A stretch of DNA of 64,000 nt from Shewanella dokdonensis. GTDB lineage: Bacteria > Pseudomonadota > Gammaproteobacteria > Enterobacterales > Shewanellaceae. The notes beneath the pieces were generated by a model. That model was not told the origin of the DNA, made no database searches, and saw only the letters and a program-made list of their open reading frames with translations. Location: positions 2,790,001 to 2,854,000 of the forward strand of contig NZ_CP074572.1 of assembly GCF_018394335.1 (NCBI RefSeq), written 5' to 3'. Position numbers and translations under genes: made by a program. Shown here piece by piece: positions 48,555-58,131 of this stretch; the stretch's first letter is position 1; each line of letters begins with the position of its first letter.

Positions 48555-49934
48555 TTGACAACTATTGCCACCAATTTTGACGCTCTGCCACTTAATGATT
48601 CACTCATTGCCACGATGGCCGACTTGGGGTTTGTACAAATGACTCCTATTCAGGCGCGCAGTTTGCCCGCCATTTTACAAGGCCGGGATGTGCTGGCGCA
48701 GGCAAAAACTGGCTCTGGTAAAACCTGTGCCTTTGGCTTGGGGATTTTACAGCAGCTACAGGTGAGCCGTTTCCGGGTACAATCGCTAGTGTTGTGTCCT
48801 ACCCGCGAACTGGCGGATCAAGTGGCGAGTGAACTGCGTAAATTTGCGCGTGGTATTCATAACATCAAAATTCTGACCTTGTGTGGTGGTACACCGGTTG
48901 GCCCGCAAATTGGCTCCTTGGAACACGGTGCCCATATTATTGTCGGCACCCCAGGACGGGTGCTGGAACATCTGCAACAGGGGCGCTTAAATCTCGATGA
49001 AGTAAAACAGTGGGTGCTGGATGAAGCTGATCGCATGCTGGAAATGGGCTTTACTGAGGCCTTAGACCAGATCCGCAGTTACTTGCCAAAACAGCGGCAA
49101 AATCTGTTGTTTAGCGCCACTTTCCCAGACGCTATTCTGGCGTTAGCGAAACAAACGTTGCAGCAGCCAGTGGAAGTTAAGGTAGATGACGTTGATGACC
49201 ATAGCCATATCCTGCAACGTTTTTACCGCATTACTAATGCCGAAAGCCGCCGCCAAGCGGTATATCTATTACTGTTGCAACAGCGGCCACAAAGCGCGGT
49301 GGTGTTCTGTAATACCAAACAGGAAACGCAGGATGTGGCCGATCTGCTGCGTGATAAAGGCTTTGATGCAGTAGCGCTACATGGTGACTTGGATCAGCGT
49401 CAACGCGATCAGGCGCTGGTGGCCTTTGCGCTGAAAAGTGCAGTGGTGATGGTGGCAACCGATGTGGCGGCGCGGGGGCTGGATATCGATGCATTGGATC
49501 TGGTGATCAACTATCAACTGGCGTTTGAAGCGGAAGCTCATGTTCACCGTATTGGTCGCACCGGCCGTGCCGGAGCCAAGGGGATGGCGCTGAGCTTGGT
49601 GGCTGCCAACGATGATATGCGTCTGGCACTATTAGAAGACAGATACGGTCAACTGACTTTTGCCGAATTACCCGAGGTTAGCGACCGCACGCCATTGACA
49701 GCCAACATGAGTTGCATTCGTATCGAAGGCGGCAAAAAACATAAGCTGCGACCCGGTGACATTCTTGGCGCGCTAACCGCTGGCAACGATATCAGTGGCA
49801 GTGATGTGGGTAAAATTCAGGTGCATGATATCTGGTCCTATGTGGCTGTAACACGCCAATTGGGCAAAGCAGCAGCGGCAAAATTGTCCAAAGGTAAGCT
49901 TAAGGGCAAGTCTTTTCGCGCTTGGGTGCTGTGA
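48555..49934 (+). CDS. dbpA: DEAD-box ATP-dependent RNA helicase DbpA
   Basis: DbpA acts in assembly of the 50S ribosomal subunit, binding hairpin 92 of 23S rRNA. Helicase motifs: MTPIQARSLPAI (Q), AQAKTGSGKT (I), PTRELADQ (Ia), TPGRVLEH (Ib), LDEADRML (II), FSATF (III), VVFCNTK (IV), ATDVAARGLDID (V) and HRIGRTGRAG (VI). The C-terminal RNA-recognition domain reads IRIEGGKKHKLRPGDILGALT...GSDVGKIQVHDIWSYVAV, diagnostic for DbpA. A TTG start at 48555 (AGCAGG upstream) fits best; TTG at 48549 is an alternative. Confidence 0.95.
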   Translation: MTTIATNFDALPLNDSLIATMADLGFVQMTPIQARSLPAILQGRDVLAQAKTGSGKTCAFGLGILQQLQVSRFRVQSLVLCPTRELADQVASELRKFARGIHNIKILTLCGGTPVGPQIGSLEHGAHIIVGTPGRVLEHLQQGRLNLDEVKQWVLDEADRMLEMGFTEALDQIRSYLPKQRQNLLFSATFPDAILALAKQTLQQPVEVKVDDVDDHSHILQRFYRITNAESRRQAVYLLLLQQRPQSAVVFCNTKQETQDVADLLRDKGFDAVALHGDLDQRQRDQALVAFALKSAVVMVATDVAARGLDIDALDLVINYQLAFEAEAHVHRIGRTGRAGAKGMALSLVAANDDMRLALLEDRYGQLTFAELPEVSDRTPLTANMSCIRIEGGKKHKLRPGDILGALTAGNDISGSDVGKIQVHDIWSYVAVTRQLGKAAAAKLSKGKLKGKSFRAWVL

Positions 49935-50119
49935 GATTACCGTGGCGCGTGAGCTATCCCCGAGGCGTTTTGTCTTGAGCTAGCGGTTTTTGGGCATGAT
50001 GCTAGGCAGTGTTCACGCCATGTAACATTTTTGTTTTTTGCTGTTGCTAAATTATCGCGCTACTGTAGGCGTATGCTTGATTCCCTACACTTAATCTAAT
50101 AAAAACAATGAGGTTATTA

Positions 50120-52018
50120 ATGAGATTGCATCCCCTGATGCTGGCACTTGCTGCAAGCACAGTATTTCCCGTGGCTTTTGCTGCTGATAAGGTCACGCCG
50201 ATGACACCCGATGGTGTTGCCAGTTATGAGAAAATCCGTCCGCAAGCCGATTTTATCAAGCGGGTAGAGATGGTACCGATGCGTGATGGCACTAAGCTCT
50301 ATACCGTTATCTTGATGAAAAAAGGCACCAAGAACGCGCCTATTTTACTGAGCCGTACGCCGTATGATGCCAAAGGCGCTTTTGAGCGCAGCGGTAGCCA
50401 GTCTATGCATGAAGTAGTGGATGTCATGGATGTAGAGTTTGTGGAAGATAACTACATTCGGGTGTATCAGGATATTCGTGGTCTGCACAATTCTGAGGGT
50501 GATTATGTGACTAACCGCCCTTTGGTTGGCCCGCTGAATAATACCGGCATTGATGAATCTACCGATGCTTATGACACCATCGACTGGCTGGTAAAACATG
50601 TGCCTGAAGCTAATGGCAATGTTGGCATTGTCGGCTCGTCTTATTTGGGATTTACTGCGTTGATGGCGGAAATCAACCCACATCCAGCGCTGAAGGCTGC
50701 GGTTCCTCAGAGCCCGATGGTGGATGGCTGGATCGGCGATGACTGGTTCCACAACGGGGCTTTTCGTAACGTTAATATTGGCTACTCAGTCGAGCAGGGC
50801 ACTGCCAAAGCGGAAAGTAGCGGCATTGCGGTAGGCGCAGGTGATGATTACAGCCGTTTCCTGGAAGCTGGCTCTACCGGTGACTATCTGAAAAAGTGGG
50901 GCTTTGAACACTATCCGTTTATTCAAAAAATGGTGCAGAACCCGGCTTATAGTGATTTTTGGTCGTTGCAGGCCGTTGACAAAATCATGGCGCAGCAGCC
51001 TTTAAAAGTGCCGACTATGCTGGTTGTTGGACAGTGGGATCAAGAAGATTCATACGGCGCCCCAGCGGTATATAAGGTGATGGAACCTAAAGATAAACAC
51101 AACGATAAGGTGTCTCTGGTGATTGGCCCGTGGCGCCACTCTGGCGTGAATCATTATGGTTATAATCTTGGCGCTTTGACCTTCACTGGCGATACCGCCC
51201 GCGAGTTCCGGGTGAAATACATGAAGCCATTTTTTGATCACTATCTGAAAGGCGCGCCAGATCCAAAAACGCCACCAGTGCTGACCTATGCCACAGGTGA
51301 AAACCATTGGAACGTATCACCGAAATGGCCGATGGGAACCCCCAAAAAGCTTTATATGACCGCCAATATGGGCTTGTCATTTAGCGCATCTGCCGATACC
51401 AAGGCACACGATGATTATGTTTCTGACCCGGCCAAACCTGTGCCGTTTATTCCTCGGCCGATCAATATGGAAGACCCATTCCAATGGAAGCCTTGGTTGG
51501 TGCAGGATCAGCGTTTTGCCTCCAGCCGTCCGGATGTGCTGGTGTATAGCAGTGATGTGCTAGACAAGCCAGTGCATATCATGGGCGCACCTATGGTGAA
51601 CCTATTTGCCGCTACCTCTGGCACCGATGCTGACTGGGTAGTGAAGCTGGTGGATGTGTATCCCAACAGCACGACTGAAGGTGCAGCACAAGGCGCGGTT
51701 GGCCCAGAAATGACCGGCTTTGAATTACCAATAGGCATTGAGATTTTCCGCGGTCGTTATGTGCATGGTTTTGACAAACCGGCGGCGCTGACGCCAGGCA
51801 AGGTGGAACACTACCGTTTTGGCTTGCCGAATGTGGATCATGTATTCCTGCCAGGGCATAAGATTATGGTGCAGGTGCAGTCAACCCTGTTCCCGCTGTA
51901 TGACCGTAACCCGCAGACGTTTGTCGATAATATCTTCTATGCCAAGCCAGCGGATTATCAAAAGGCGACCATGAGTGTATTCCACTCTTCTAATCTTGAG
52001 TTGCCAATAGCTAACTAG
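50120..52018 (+). CDS. CocE/NonD family hydrolase (X-Pro dipeptidyl-peptidase-like)
   Basis: ATG at 50120 with GAGGT upstream. The 632-residue product has a signal peptide (MRLHPLMLALAASTVFPVAFA). The alpha/beta-hydrolase domain carries GNVGIVGSSYLGF (nucleophile elbow, GxSYxG), TMLVVGQWDQED with the catalytic aspartate and GPWRHSGVN with the histidine. The C-terminal jelly-roll PepX_C domain runs from about residue 430 (PVHIMGAPMVNLFAATSGTDADWVVKLVDVYP). It is close to glutaryl-7-ACA acylase/alpha-amino-acid ester hydrolase types; the natural substrate is unknown. Confidence 0.93.
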   Translation: MRLHPLMLALAASTVFPVAFAADKVTPMTPDGVASYEKIRPQADFIKRVEMVPMRDGTKLYTVILMKKGTKNAPILLSRTPYDAKGAFERSGSQSMHEVVDVMDVEFVEDNYIRVYQDIRGLHNSEGDYVTNRPLVGPLNNTGIDESTDAYDTIDWLVKHVPEANGNVGIVGSSYLGFTALMAEINPHPALKAAVPQSPMVDGWIGDDWFHNGAFRNVNIGYSVEQGTAKAESSGIAVGAGDDYSRFLEAGSTGDYLKKWGFEHYPFIQKMVQNPAYSDFWSLQAVDKIMAQQPLKVPTMLVVGQWDQEDSYGAPAVYKVMEPKDKHNDKVSLVIGPWRHSGVNHYGYNLGALTFTGDTAREFRVKYMKPFFDHYLKGAPDPKTPPVLTYATGENHWNVSPKWPMGTPKKLYMTANMGLSFSASADTKAHDDYVSDPAKPVPFIPRPINMEDPFQWKPWLVQDQRFASSRPDVLVYSSDVLDKPVHIMGAPMVNLFAATSGTDADWVVKLVDVYPNSTTEGAAQGAVGPEMTGFELPIGIEIFRGRYVHGFDKPAALTPGKVEHYRFGLPNVDHVFLPGHKIMVQVQSTLFPLYDRNPQTFVDNIFYAKPADYQKATMSVFHSSNLELPIAN

Positions 52019-52032
52019 TTGATAGTAAATTA

Positions 52033-52059
52033 AAAAGCCGCTGAATTTCAGCGGCTTTT
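52033..52059. terminator. terminator between the CocE-type and PLD genes
   Basis: AAAAGCCGCTGAA/TTTCAGCGGCTTTT, perfect arms with A and T flanks; bidirectional. Confidence 0.88.
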
Positions 52060-52073
52060 GTGTTATCGCTTGG

Positions 52074-53288
52074 CTATTTTGCCGTTGCCGGATGTGGCTT
52101 CGGATATGTTTTGTTGATATCCAGTGCCGCAGCGTAAGGGCTATTCCACAGTTGCCGTTGCAACTCGCCCAAGCGTTTCGCCATCGCTGGATTTTGAATG
52201 ACTAATTCCAGATTCCGAGACGTATTCATGTAACCGCCTTCCCAGTTGCTGGTACCAATCCAGGCTATCTTGCCGTCAATTTCCATCGTTTTACTGTGCA
52301 AGGTGCGGGCAAACGGAATAAAGCCTTGCTTGGCTTCTGGTATGGTCACCACTTTCACGTCAATGTTAGGCAGCACTTGCAGGCTCTTTAGGTAATCAAT
52401 ATAAGGTTTGCCAGTATTCCAGGCGGAGATCATCAGGTGAATTTTCACCCCACGTTGGGCGGCGGCGCGTAGCGCATCATCGATGACCGCATAGTAGGGC
52501 GCGGGTTTTTTAACACTGTAAGACAGCGGTGCATAGGTCATTACAGTGATATAGACTTCCTGCTGCGCTTTCGCCAAAAGTTTTGGTAACTCAGTTTCAG
52601 AATCGCCGACTCCTGCTGGATTGTAGGCATTGGGGCTAGATACCAAATAGGCACTTTGGGATTCATCGGCCGCTACCACTTGCTGATTCAACACAGGTAC
52701 TGGCTTACCTTCGGCCAGCAGTTGCTGCGCTTGCCAATCCACATTAAAAATGGCTTGTACCTGAGCTGCGACTTTGCTGTCGCTGATCAGCAGTCCAGTT
52801 TCATGGATGTGTTTCAGCGCGCGCCAGTCGAAGTTCTGGCTGCCAACAAAAGCACTCTTGCCATCAACCACAATATATTTTGCATGGATAATGCCGCCGC
52901 CGATTTTGCCAAAATCAATCAGTTGAAAGTTCAGATTGGGGATGCTTTTGATGGCAGTTAAGGTCGCTTCATTGGACATTCGCAGACCATGTTGATCCAT
53001 CAGAAAACGAATTTTTACTCCGCGTTCACCCGCTTTGCGCAAATGCTCAAGGACAGGCTCTAACGGTTCACCGGCTTCACCCGTCACATAAAACTGGGCA
53101 ATATCAATAGTCGTTTTGGCCGCATCGAACTGTTGGCACCAGATAGTCACGGGATCTGCCAGATCGGGATTATTCAGTGAGGTCTCCACTGGCGCAGTTT
53201 GCACTAGCTCAAATCCGGGAATGGAAAAGGCGGCATGGGCATTAAGGCTGAGCCCGAGCATACACAGACATAAAAAACGAAAACGCAT
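52074..53288 (-). CDS. secreted phospholipase D-like protein
   Basis: A 404-residue protein with a signal peptide (MRFRFLCLCMLGLSLNAHA). Two PLD catalytic motifs: HAKYIVVDGKSAFVGSQNFD (about residues 135-155) and HSKTMEIDGKIAWIGTSNWEGG (about 335-357), each HxKx4D followed by GSxN/GTSN. Together they form one active site for phosphodiester cleavage or transfer. Periplasmic or secreted. The true substrate (phospholipid, cardiolipin or nucleic acid) is undecided. Confidence 0.92.
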   Translation of the reverse strand: MRFRFLCLCMLGLSLNAHAAFSIPGFELVQTAPVETSLNNPDLADPVTIWCQQFDAAKTTIDIAQFYVTGEAGEPLEPVLEHLRKAGERGVKIRFLMDQHGLRMSNEATLTAIKSIPNLNFQLIDFGKIGGGIIHAKYIVVDGKSAFVGSQNFDWRALKHIHETGLLISDSKVAAQVQAIFNVDWQAQQLLAEGKPVPVLNQQVVAADESQSAYLVSSPNAYNPAGVGDSETELPKLLAKAQQEVYITVMTYAPLSYSVKKPAPYYAVIDDALRAAAQRGVKIHLMISAWNTGKPYIDYLKSLQVLPNIDVKVVTIPEAKQGFIPFARTLHSKTMEIDGKIAWIGTSNWEGGYMNTSRNLELVIQNPAMAKRLGELQRQLWNSPYAAALDINKTYPKPHPATAK

Positions 53289-53429
53289 TACGACTCCAAT
53301 CGGGTATAAGTTCGTGGGCCATTATAATGGCTTGCATGACGATATTACTGCCACCTTTGTGACAGAGTGTTTCTATGGTGGGGAGTTTCGAACCATCACT
53401 ATGATAAAAGCTCTTTGTGAAACAAGCTG

Positions 53430-54800
53430 TTAAATTGTCCAGTCGGCGTGTTTGCGTTGTTGTTTTGCTTGATACATGGCTTCGTCAGCAGCTGTAAGTA
53501 GCTGCTTAACCGTGATTTTTTGCCCAAGATAAATGGCTTTGCCAATACTGAGCGAGGGGAAAATCTGGTCGTTTTGCCATTGCATGGCTGTGGCTTCTAC
53601 CCGATTGCGTAATTTCTGCACGATATGCGTTGCTAGCGTGTCATCAGTAATGCCGTTCAGGATCACTAAAAACTCGTCACCACCAATGCGGGCGACCGTG
53701 TCTGTGGCTCGGATATTATCGGAAAGTTTATCAGCAACATGGCGCAATAACTCATCACCGGCTTCATGTCCGAGTTCGTCATTGACTCGTTTGAAATCAT
53801 TAAGATCGATATTAAGCAGGGTAAAACCAGCATCATTGTCTCGTTTGTTGATGGCTCGTTTTAACTGTTCCATAACAAAACGGCGATTGGGCAGTTTGGT
53901 GAGTTCATCCTGTAATGATGCAGTGTGGGCATATTGATAGTTTCGATAGAGCAGCACCACCGAAAGATATGCCAAGATAGCGGTAATCGTGCCCAGAGCA
54001 TTAAGTATGCGGCGGTGGAGCGTTAGATCGCCAATGCTGTTCAGATCTATTTTGGCCGCCATCAACCACTTGCCGTTAGGTAGATTAATCGGATACAGCG
54101 CATCCGCCTGTTGGAATATTTCGCTAGTGCCATAAAATACTTTATCTAATGTGTCAGGGGTGAGTGACTGTTTTTTTATAGCAATATCAGCGCCTTGAAA
54201 ATCACTGATACCGGATTTTTGCAACAGCAGATGATAATCTATCACCACGCTGACGGTACCCCAGTAATCCTTGTTAAGCGGATAATCAGAGAAAATTGGG
54301 TAACGTGCAATAAGAGCAATACCGCCTTGTACTAGCTCTAGCGGCCCGGCAATATAAACGCCCTGCAACTCTTCGGCTAGCTGTACGGTTTTGAGTTGTT
54401 CTGGATGGGTACGAAAGTCAAAACCAATGGCACTTTCGTTACCTTTGATTGGGTAAATGTGGGTAATAACATTATTAGGAGCTAAGCCAACGTTACGCAC
54501 ATATAACGCCTTTTTCAGCAGTTTTTCTGCAATCATTGACCAGTTCTTGGTAGCAAAAGTATGATCGAGAGTCACAACTGTTGCGAGGCTGTCGGCCAGA
54601 TAGGTATCTTTATAGATAATCGTTTCAATGTTGGAGCGTACCAGTGCGAGATGGTTTCTCACTTCCTCTTTTTTAAAGCCAATTTCCTTATCAATAAATA
54701 GCTGGGTCATGGTGCGGACAATAACTATTGATGTCAGCGCAAATATGAGGCTGAAGAGCAAAAAGAACAGCTTCTCTTTACGACTGAGTCTCGATGACAT
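53430..54800 (-). CDS. membrane sensor diguanylate cyclase
   Basis: A 456-residue protein: membrane helix (residues 10-32, LFFLLFSLIFALTSIVIVR), a periplasmic Cache-like sensor of about 225 residues (NHLALVRSNIETIIYKDTY, VIDYHLLLQKSGI), a second helix (ALGTITAILAYLSVVLLYR) and a GGDEF domain with NIDLNDFKRVNDELGHEAGDELL and an intact ARIGGDEFLVIL loop. Predicted to make cyclic di-GMP in response to an external ligand. No EAL domain. Confidence 0.93.
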   Translation of the reverse strand: MSSRLSRKEKLFFLLFSLIFALTSIVIVRTMTQLFIDKEIGFKKEEVRNHLALVRSNIETIIYKDTYLADSLATVVTLDHTFATKNWSMIAEKLLKKALYVRNVGLAPNNVITHIYPIKGNESAIGFDFRTHPEQLKTVQLAEELQGVYIAGPLELVQGGIALIARYPIFSDYPLNKDYWGTVSVVIDYHLLLQKSGISDFQGADIAIKKQSLTPDTLDKVFYGTSEIFQQADALYPINLPNGKWLMAAKIDLNSIGDLTLHRRILNALGTITAILAYLSVVLLYRNYQYAHTASLQDELTKLPNRRFVMEQLKRAINKRDNDAGFTLLNIDLNDFKRVNDELGHEAGDELLRHVADKLSDNIRATDTVARIGGDEFLVILNGITDDTLATHIVQKLRNRVEATAMQWQNDQIFPSLSIGKAIYLGQKITVKQLLTAADEAMYQAKQQRKHADWTI

Positions 54801-55396
54801 AGCGTACCTGTTAACAGCATTTAATTGAACAGTATTCGCTCAGGCTGACATGATCTCCCAGAAGCCATCTGAGTGATTAACCTATTGAAACATAATATAG
54901 TATATGGGAAATCACCAGTAGCTGCTGCAAAATTATTTTAATCTGTTTAACTGCAGATGTTATTTCATCACGTAGAAATAATTCTGCCACTCAGTAATGT
55001 GGTGCGCAGGGACTGTAACAGACAATAATGTTTGCTTGATAAAGTTTAGACGACTGTGTGATTGGCAATGTTCGCTGCGGCACTTTAATTTCCGAAAAAT
55101 CAGTCAGTGAAAAGGCATTTCATCATGGTGAGTGCCAATGTTTGCCTAATCTAATCCTGTCAAAGGCAATGATTGGCAATGTTATTGTCACGAGAACCAG
55201 CTAGTTAGTTCTTGGCATTCTAGCGATAACAATTTTCTATTTTATTGTTGCACCTGTTTAGGCATGTGTAGTCTTTGATGGTATATATGATTAGGAAATC
55301 GTTAACTAACAGATTTTAACTCTATAACCAGCTACTATATCGCGAACGCTTATTGTCGCCGAGTGTGGTGGCGTAGACACAGAGAAATTGATATTG
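54801..55396. other. intergenic region, no gene seen
   Basis: 596 bp. Two copies of TGATTGGCAATGTT are present (55059-55072 and 55170-55183), and a related GTGCCAATGTTTGCC lies between them. No open frame with a ribosome-binding site was found. Confidence 0.5.
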
Positions 55397-56302
55397 ATGG
55401 AAGTGACAGCTTTTTTGGTTAATTCTTTTACTGTAAATGGTACTGGAGGAAATCCTGCTGGCGTAGTGTTGCACGCAGATAATCTGTCTGATGAGGACAA
55501 ATTAGCAATCGCTCAAGCGGTGGGATACTCTGAAACTGCATTTGTGTCTCAAGATGATGAAGTCGACTTTGCCTTGTCTTTTTTTACTATCACGGGGGAA
55601 GTGGATTTCTGTGGTCACGCAACATTAGCAGCATTTTCCATAATGTATCAGCAGGGAATTGTTACTGAAGGGCAATATGTTCAAAGGACGAAAGCTGGTG
55701 TACTTGCCGTAACTGTAGGGGCTAACGGTCAAGTTGTTATGGAGCAGCGGTTACCTGAACACTGTGGAAGGTTTAATTACCAAGAGATAGCAGCATTAAT
55801 TGGAATTGAGCCGACCATTCTGGCACTGACTCAGTTACCTATTGAGGCTATTTCAACAGGCTTGCCTGATCTCATAGTTCCCGTGCCATATGGGTATCTA
55901 GATAAACTCAACGTTAATGAATATTTGCTCAGTGACTTCTGTAAAAAACATGCGGTTGTGGGTCTTCATGCATTTGAGTTGTGTGAGGGCAACCATGAAC
56001 TGACAGCAAGTTGCCGAAATTTTGCTCCCTTGGTTGGTATTCCCGAAGAGTCTGCAACCGGCAGTGCCAGTGGTGCATTAGCATGTTATTTAACCAAATA
56101 TCTTGCTGGTATGCATTCAAGTAATTTTATTTTTGAACAAGGACGAGCAATGGCTTGTATTTCAAGAATTACTGCATCGATTGAATCAAATGCACGGGCT
56201 ATTCTTTCCGTTAAAGTGGGCGGTTTTGCTCAGCAGATCGGACTACAGAAAATTTCTTTACCATTAGGCAAAGGCAATAAAGAAACTATACGGTTAATTT
56301 AA
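55397..56302 (+). CDS. PhzF family isomerase/epimerase-like protein
   Basis: A 301-residue PhzF-fold protein. Marks: TAFLVNSFTVNGTGGNPAGVVLHADNL, AVGYSETAFVSQ with the catalytic glutamate, FFTITGEVDFCGHATLAA, and the second-half signature PEESATGSASGALACYLTKYL. Starts at ATG 55397; the ribosome-binding site is weak. The family includes isomerases of amino-acid-like compounds; the substrate is unknown. Confidence 0.9.
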   Translation: MEVTAFLVNSFTVNGTGGNPAGVVLHADNLSDEDKLAIAQAVGYSETAFVSQDDEVDFALSFFTITGEVDFCGHATLAAFSIMYQQGIVTEGQYVQRTKAGVLAVTVGANGQVVMEQRLPEHCGRFNYQEIAALIGIEPTILALTQLPIEAISTGLPDLIVPVPYGYLDKLNVNEYLLSDFCKKHAVVGLHAFELCEGNHELTASCRNFAPLVGIPEESATGSASGALACYLTKYLAGMHSSNFIFEQGRAMACISRITASIESNARAILSVKVGGFAQQIGLQKISLPLGKGNKETIRLI

Positions 56303-56665
56303 CGCTTGGGTTGACCGTTGAACGGTATCTTATCTTCACGCATGGATATTGCGTTAATTAGCTATCACTTGTATCAGAATTATCTTTGAAGTTTTTACAG
56401 AATTTAGATTAGTGAAATTTTGTATAAATCTGAATGCCCTCGAATTGTGAAACTAGCGGTTCTGTATTCGTTCAGACTAGCACTGGCGATCCTTTGGATA
56501 ACACCATAACGTAACCTGGCTCGACAACATCCTAGAACCTAGAAAATGTGGTCGTTGCTCGCTTGGTTAAAGCTGTTTGCCGTGGTGTCGCTATTTGCTA
56601 CTGGCAGCTCAATTTCTGCCTGTGGTAGCATCAAGCTTCTATAAGACTTTCATCAACTTCCTATT
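56303..56665. other. intergenic region, no gene seen
   Basis: 363 bp between phzF-like and MFS genes. No recognisable gene, RNA or repeat. Confidence 0.5.
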
Positions 56666-57895
56666 ATGAGTGCTCCCTCTACGGCCGATGCCTTGCAGTC
56701 GCTACGTGCTTATCCGGCCTTCATGCGTTACTGGTGCGCGCGATTGGCGTCATCTTTTGGATTTCAGGTGTTATCGGTTGCCGTGGGGTGGCAGGTGTAT
56801 GACATCACCCGTGATCCGCTGGATCTCGGGCTGATTGGTCTGGCACAGTTTGTTCCTTCAGTGTTGTTGGCATTGCCTGCTGGGCATGTGGCGGACCAAT
56901 TCCCACGGCGAAAAATTGTGTTAATAACACAAAGCTGCCAATGGTTGGCGCTGCTGTTATTGGTGATTGGCAGTTGGCAGGGGTTTCTTAATGAAGGATT
57001 GATCCTGACACTGATATTTATCATCGGTGCTTTTAAGGCGTTTGAATTCCCGGCGTTAAAATCTATGGTGCCATCGCTGGTACCTGAAAGTTTGCTGCCT
57101 AGAGCCTTGGCGCTGGATGCTTCTGGCATGCAGATGGCCAGTATCGCCGGCCCGGCACTCGGCGGGCTGCTATATATTGGTGGCCCGGTACTGACTTATG
57201 GACTTTCGGCACTGCTGTATCTGGTATCGTTATCTGTGCTGCTGAAACTGCAATATCACTATGTGCCGGCCGTGCGTCAGCCCATGACGTTAAATACCCT
57301 GTTTGCCGGTGTGAGTTTTATCCGGGCGCGGCCGGTGATCCTCGGGGTCATCTCACTCGATCTGTTTGCTGTGTTGCTCGGTGGTGCCACGGCATTATTA
57401 CCTGTATTTGCGCGCGACATACTGCATACCGGCCCTTGGGGCCTGGGGTTATTGCGTGCTGCTCCTGCCGTTGGTGCATTGTTGATGTCGTTCTGGTTGG
57501 CGCGACATACGCTGCAACAGCGGGTGGGCATGACCATGTTTGGTGCGGTTGCCGGATTTGGGGTGGCGACGCTGGTGTTTGCCTTGTCAACTAACTTGTG
57601 GTTGTCTCTGGTAGCATTGGCGGCACTGGGCGCCTTTGATATGGTCAGTATGGTGATCCGCGGCGCATTGGTGCAATTGGAAACGCCAGATGAGATGCGT
57701 GGCCGTGTGACCGCCGTTAATTCGATATTTATCAATACTTCTAATCAACTGGGTGAATTTGAATCCGGGGTATTGGCGGCACTGGTGGGGGCTGTTGGTG
57801 CCACCGTCATTGGGGGTGTGGGAACTCTGGTCGTGGTGGCCGCCTGGATGGTGATGTTCCCGCAGATACGCAACCGACAAAAGTTGAAAGAATAG
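56666..57895 (+). CDS. major facilitator superfamily transporter (EntS-like)
   Basis: A 409-residue transporter with about 12 hydrophobic segments. It carries GWQVYDITRDPLDLGLIGLAQFVPSVLLALPAGHVADQFPRRKIVL, where the GHVADQFPRR loop is the MFS motif A, as in EntS/MFS_3 exporters, and a second half starting at FIRARPVILGVISLDLFAV. Substrate unknown; drug or siderophore-type export is typical for the subgroup. Confidence 0.9.
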   Translation: MSAPSTADALQSLRAYPAFMRYWCARLASSFGFQVLSVAVGWQVYDITRDPLDLGLIGLAQFVPSVLLALPAGHVADQFPRRKIVLITQSCQWLALLLLVIGSWQGFLNEGLILTLIFIIGAFKAFEFPALKSMVPSLVPESLLPRALALDASGMQMASIAGPALGGLLYIGGPVLTYGLSALLYLVSLSVLLKLQYHYVPAVRQPMTLNTLFAGVSFIRARPVILGVISLDLFAVLLGGATALLPVFARDILHTGPWGLGLLRAAPAVGALLMSFWLARHTLQQRVGMTMFGAVAGFGVATLVFALSTNLWLSLVALAALGAFDMVSMVIRGALVQLETPDEMRGRVTAVNSIFINTSNQLGEFESGVLAALVGAVGATVIGGVGTLVVVAAWMVMFPQIRNRQKLKE

Positions 57896-58131
57896 TAAAA
57901 ACGATTCTGTCACAGGCTTCTTGGGGGAAAGGGGTTACTCCCCAAGCATGATTACTTTCCCTTCGTAGATCATTCCTTCTGATGGCTCATTACGCGGCCA
58001 TCCTGGCGTTTCTTCCTGTTACTCCTGCCATTCGCTATTGCGGCATTAATAATACGGTTTTGAGTTTTGACTTCGGTTGGCTGGTCTACACTGATTGTAT
58101 GTACATGCTGAAGCTGAGTGGCGAGGTGAAA

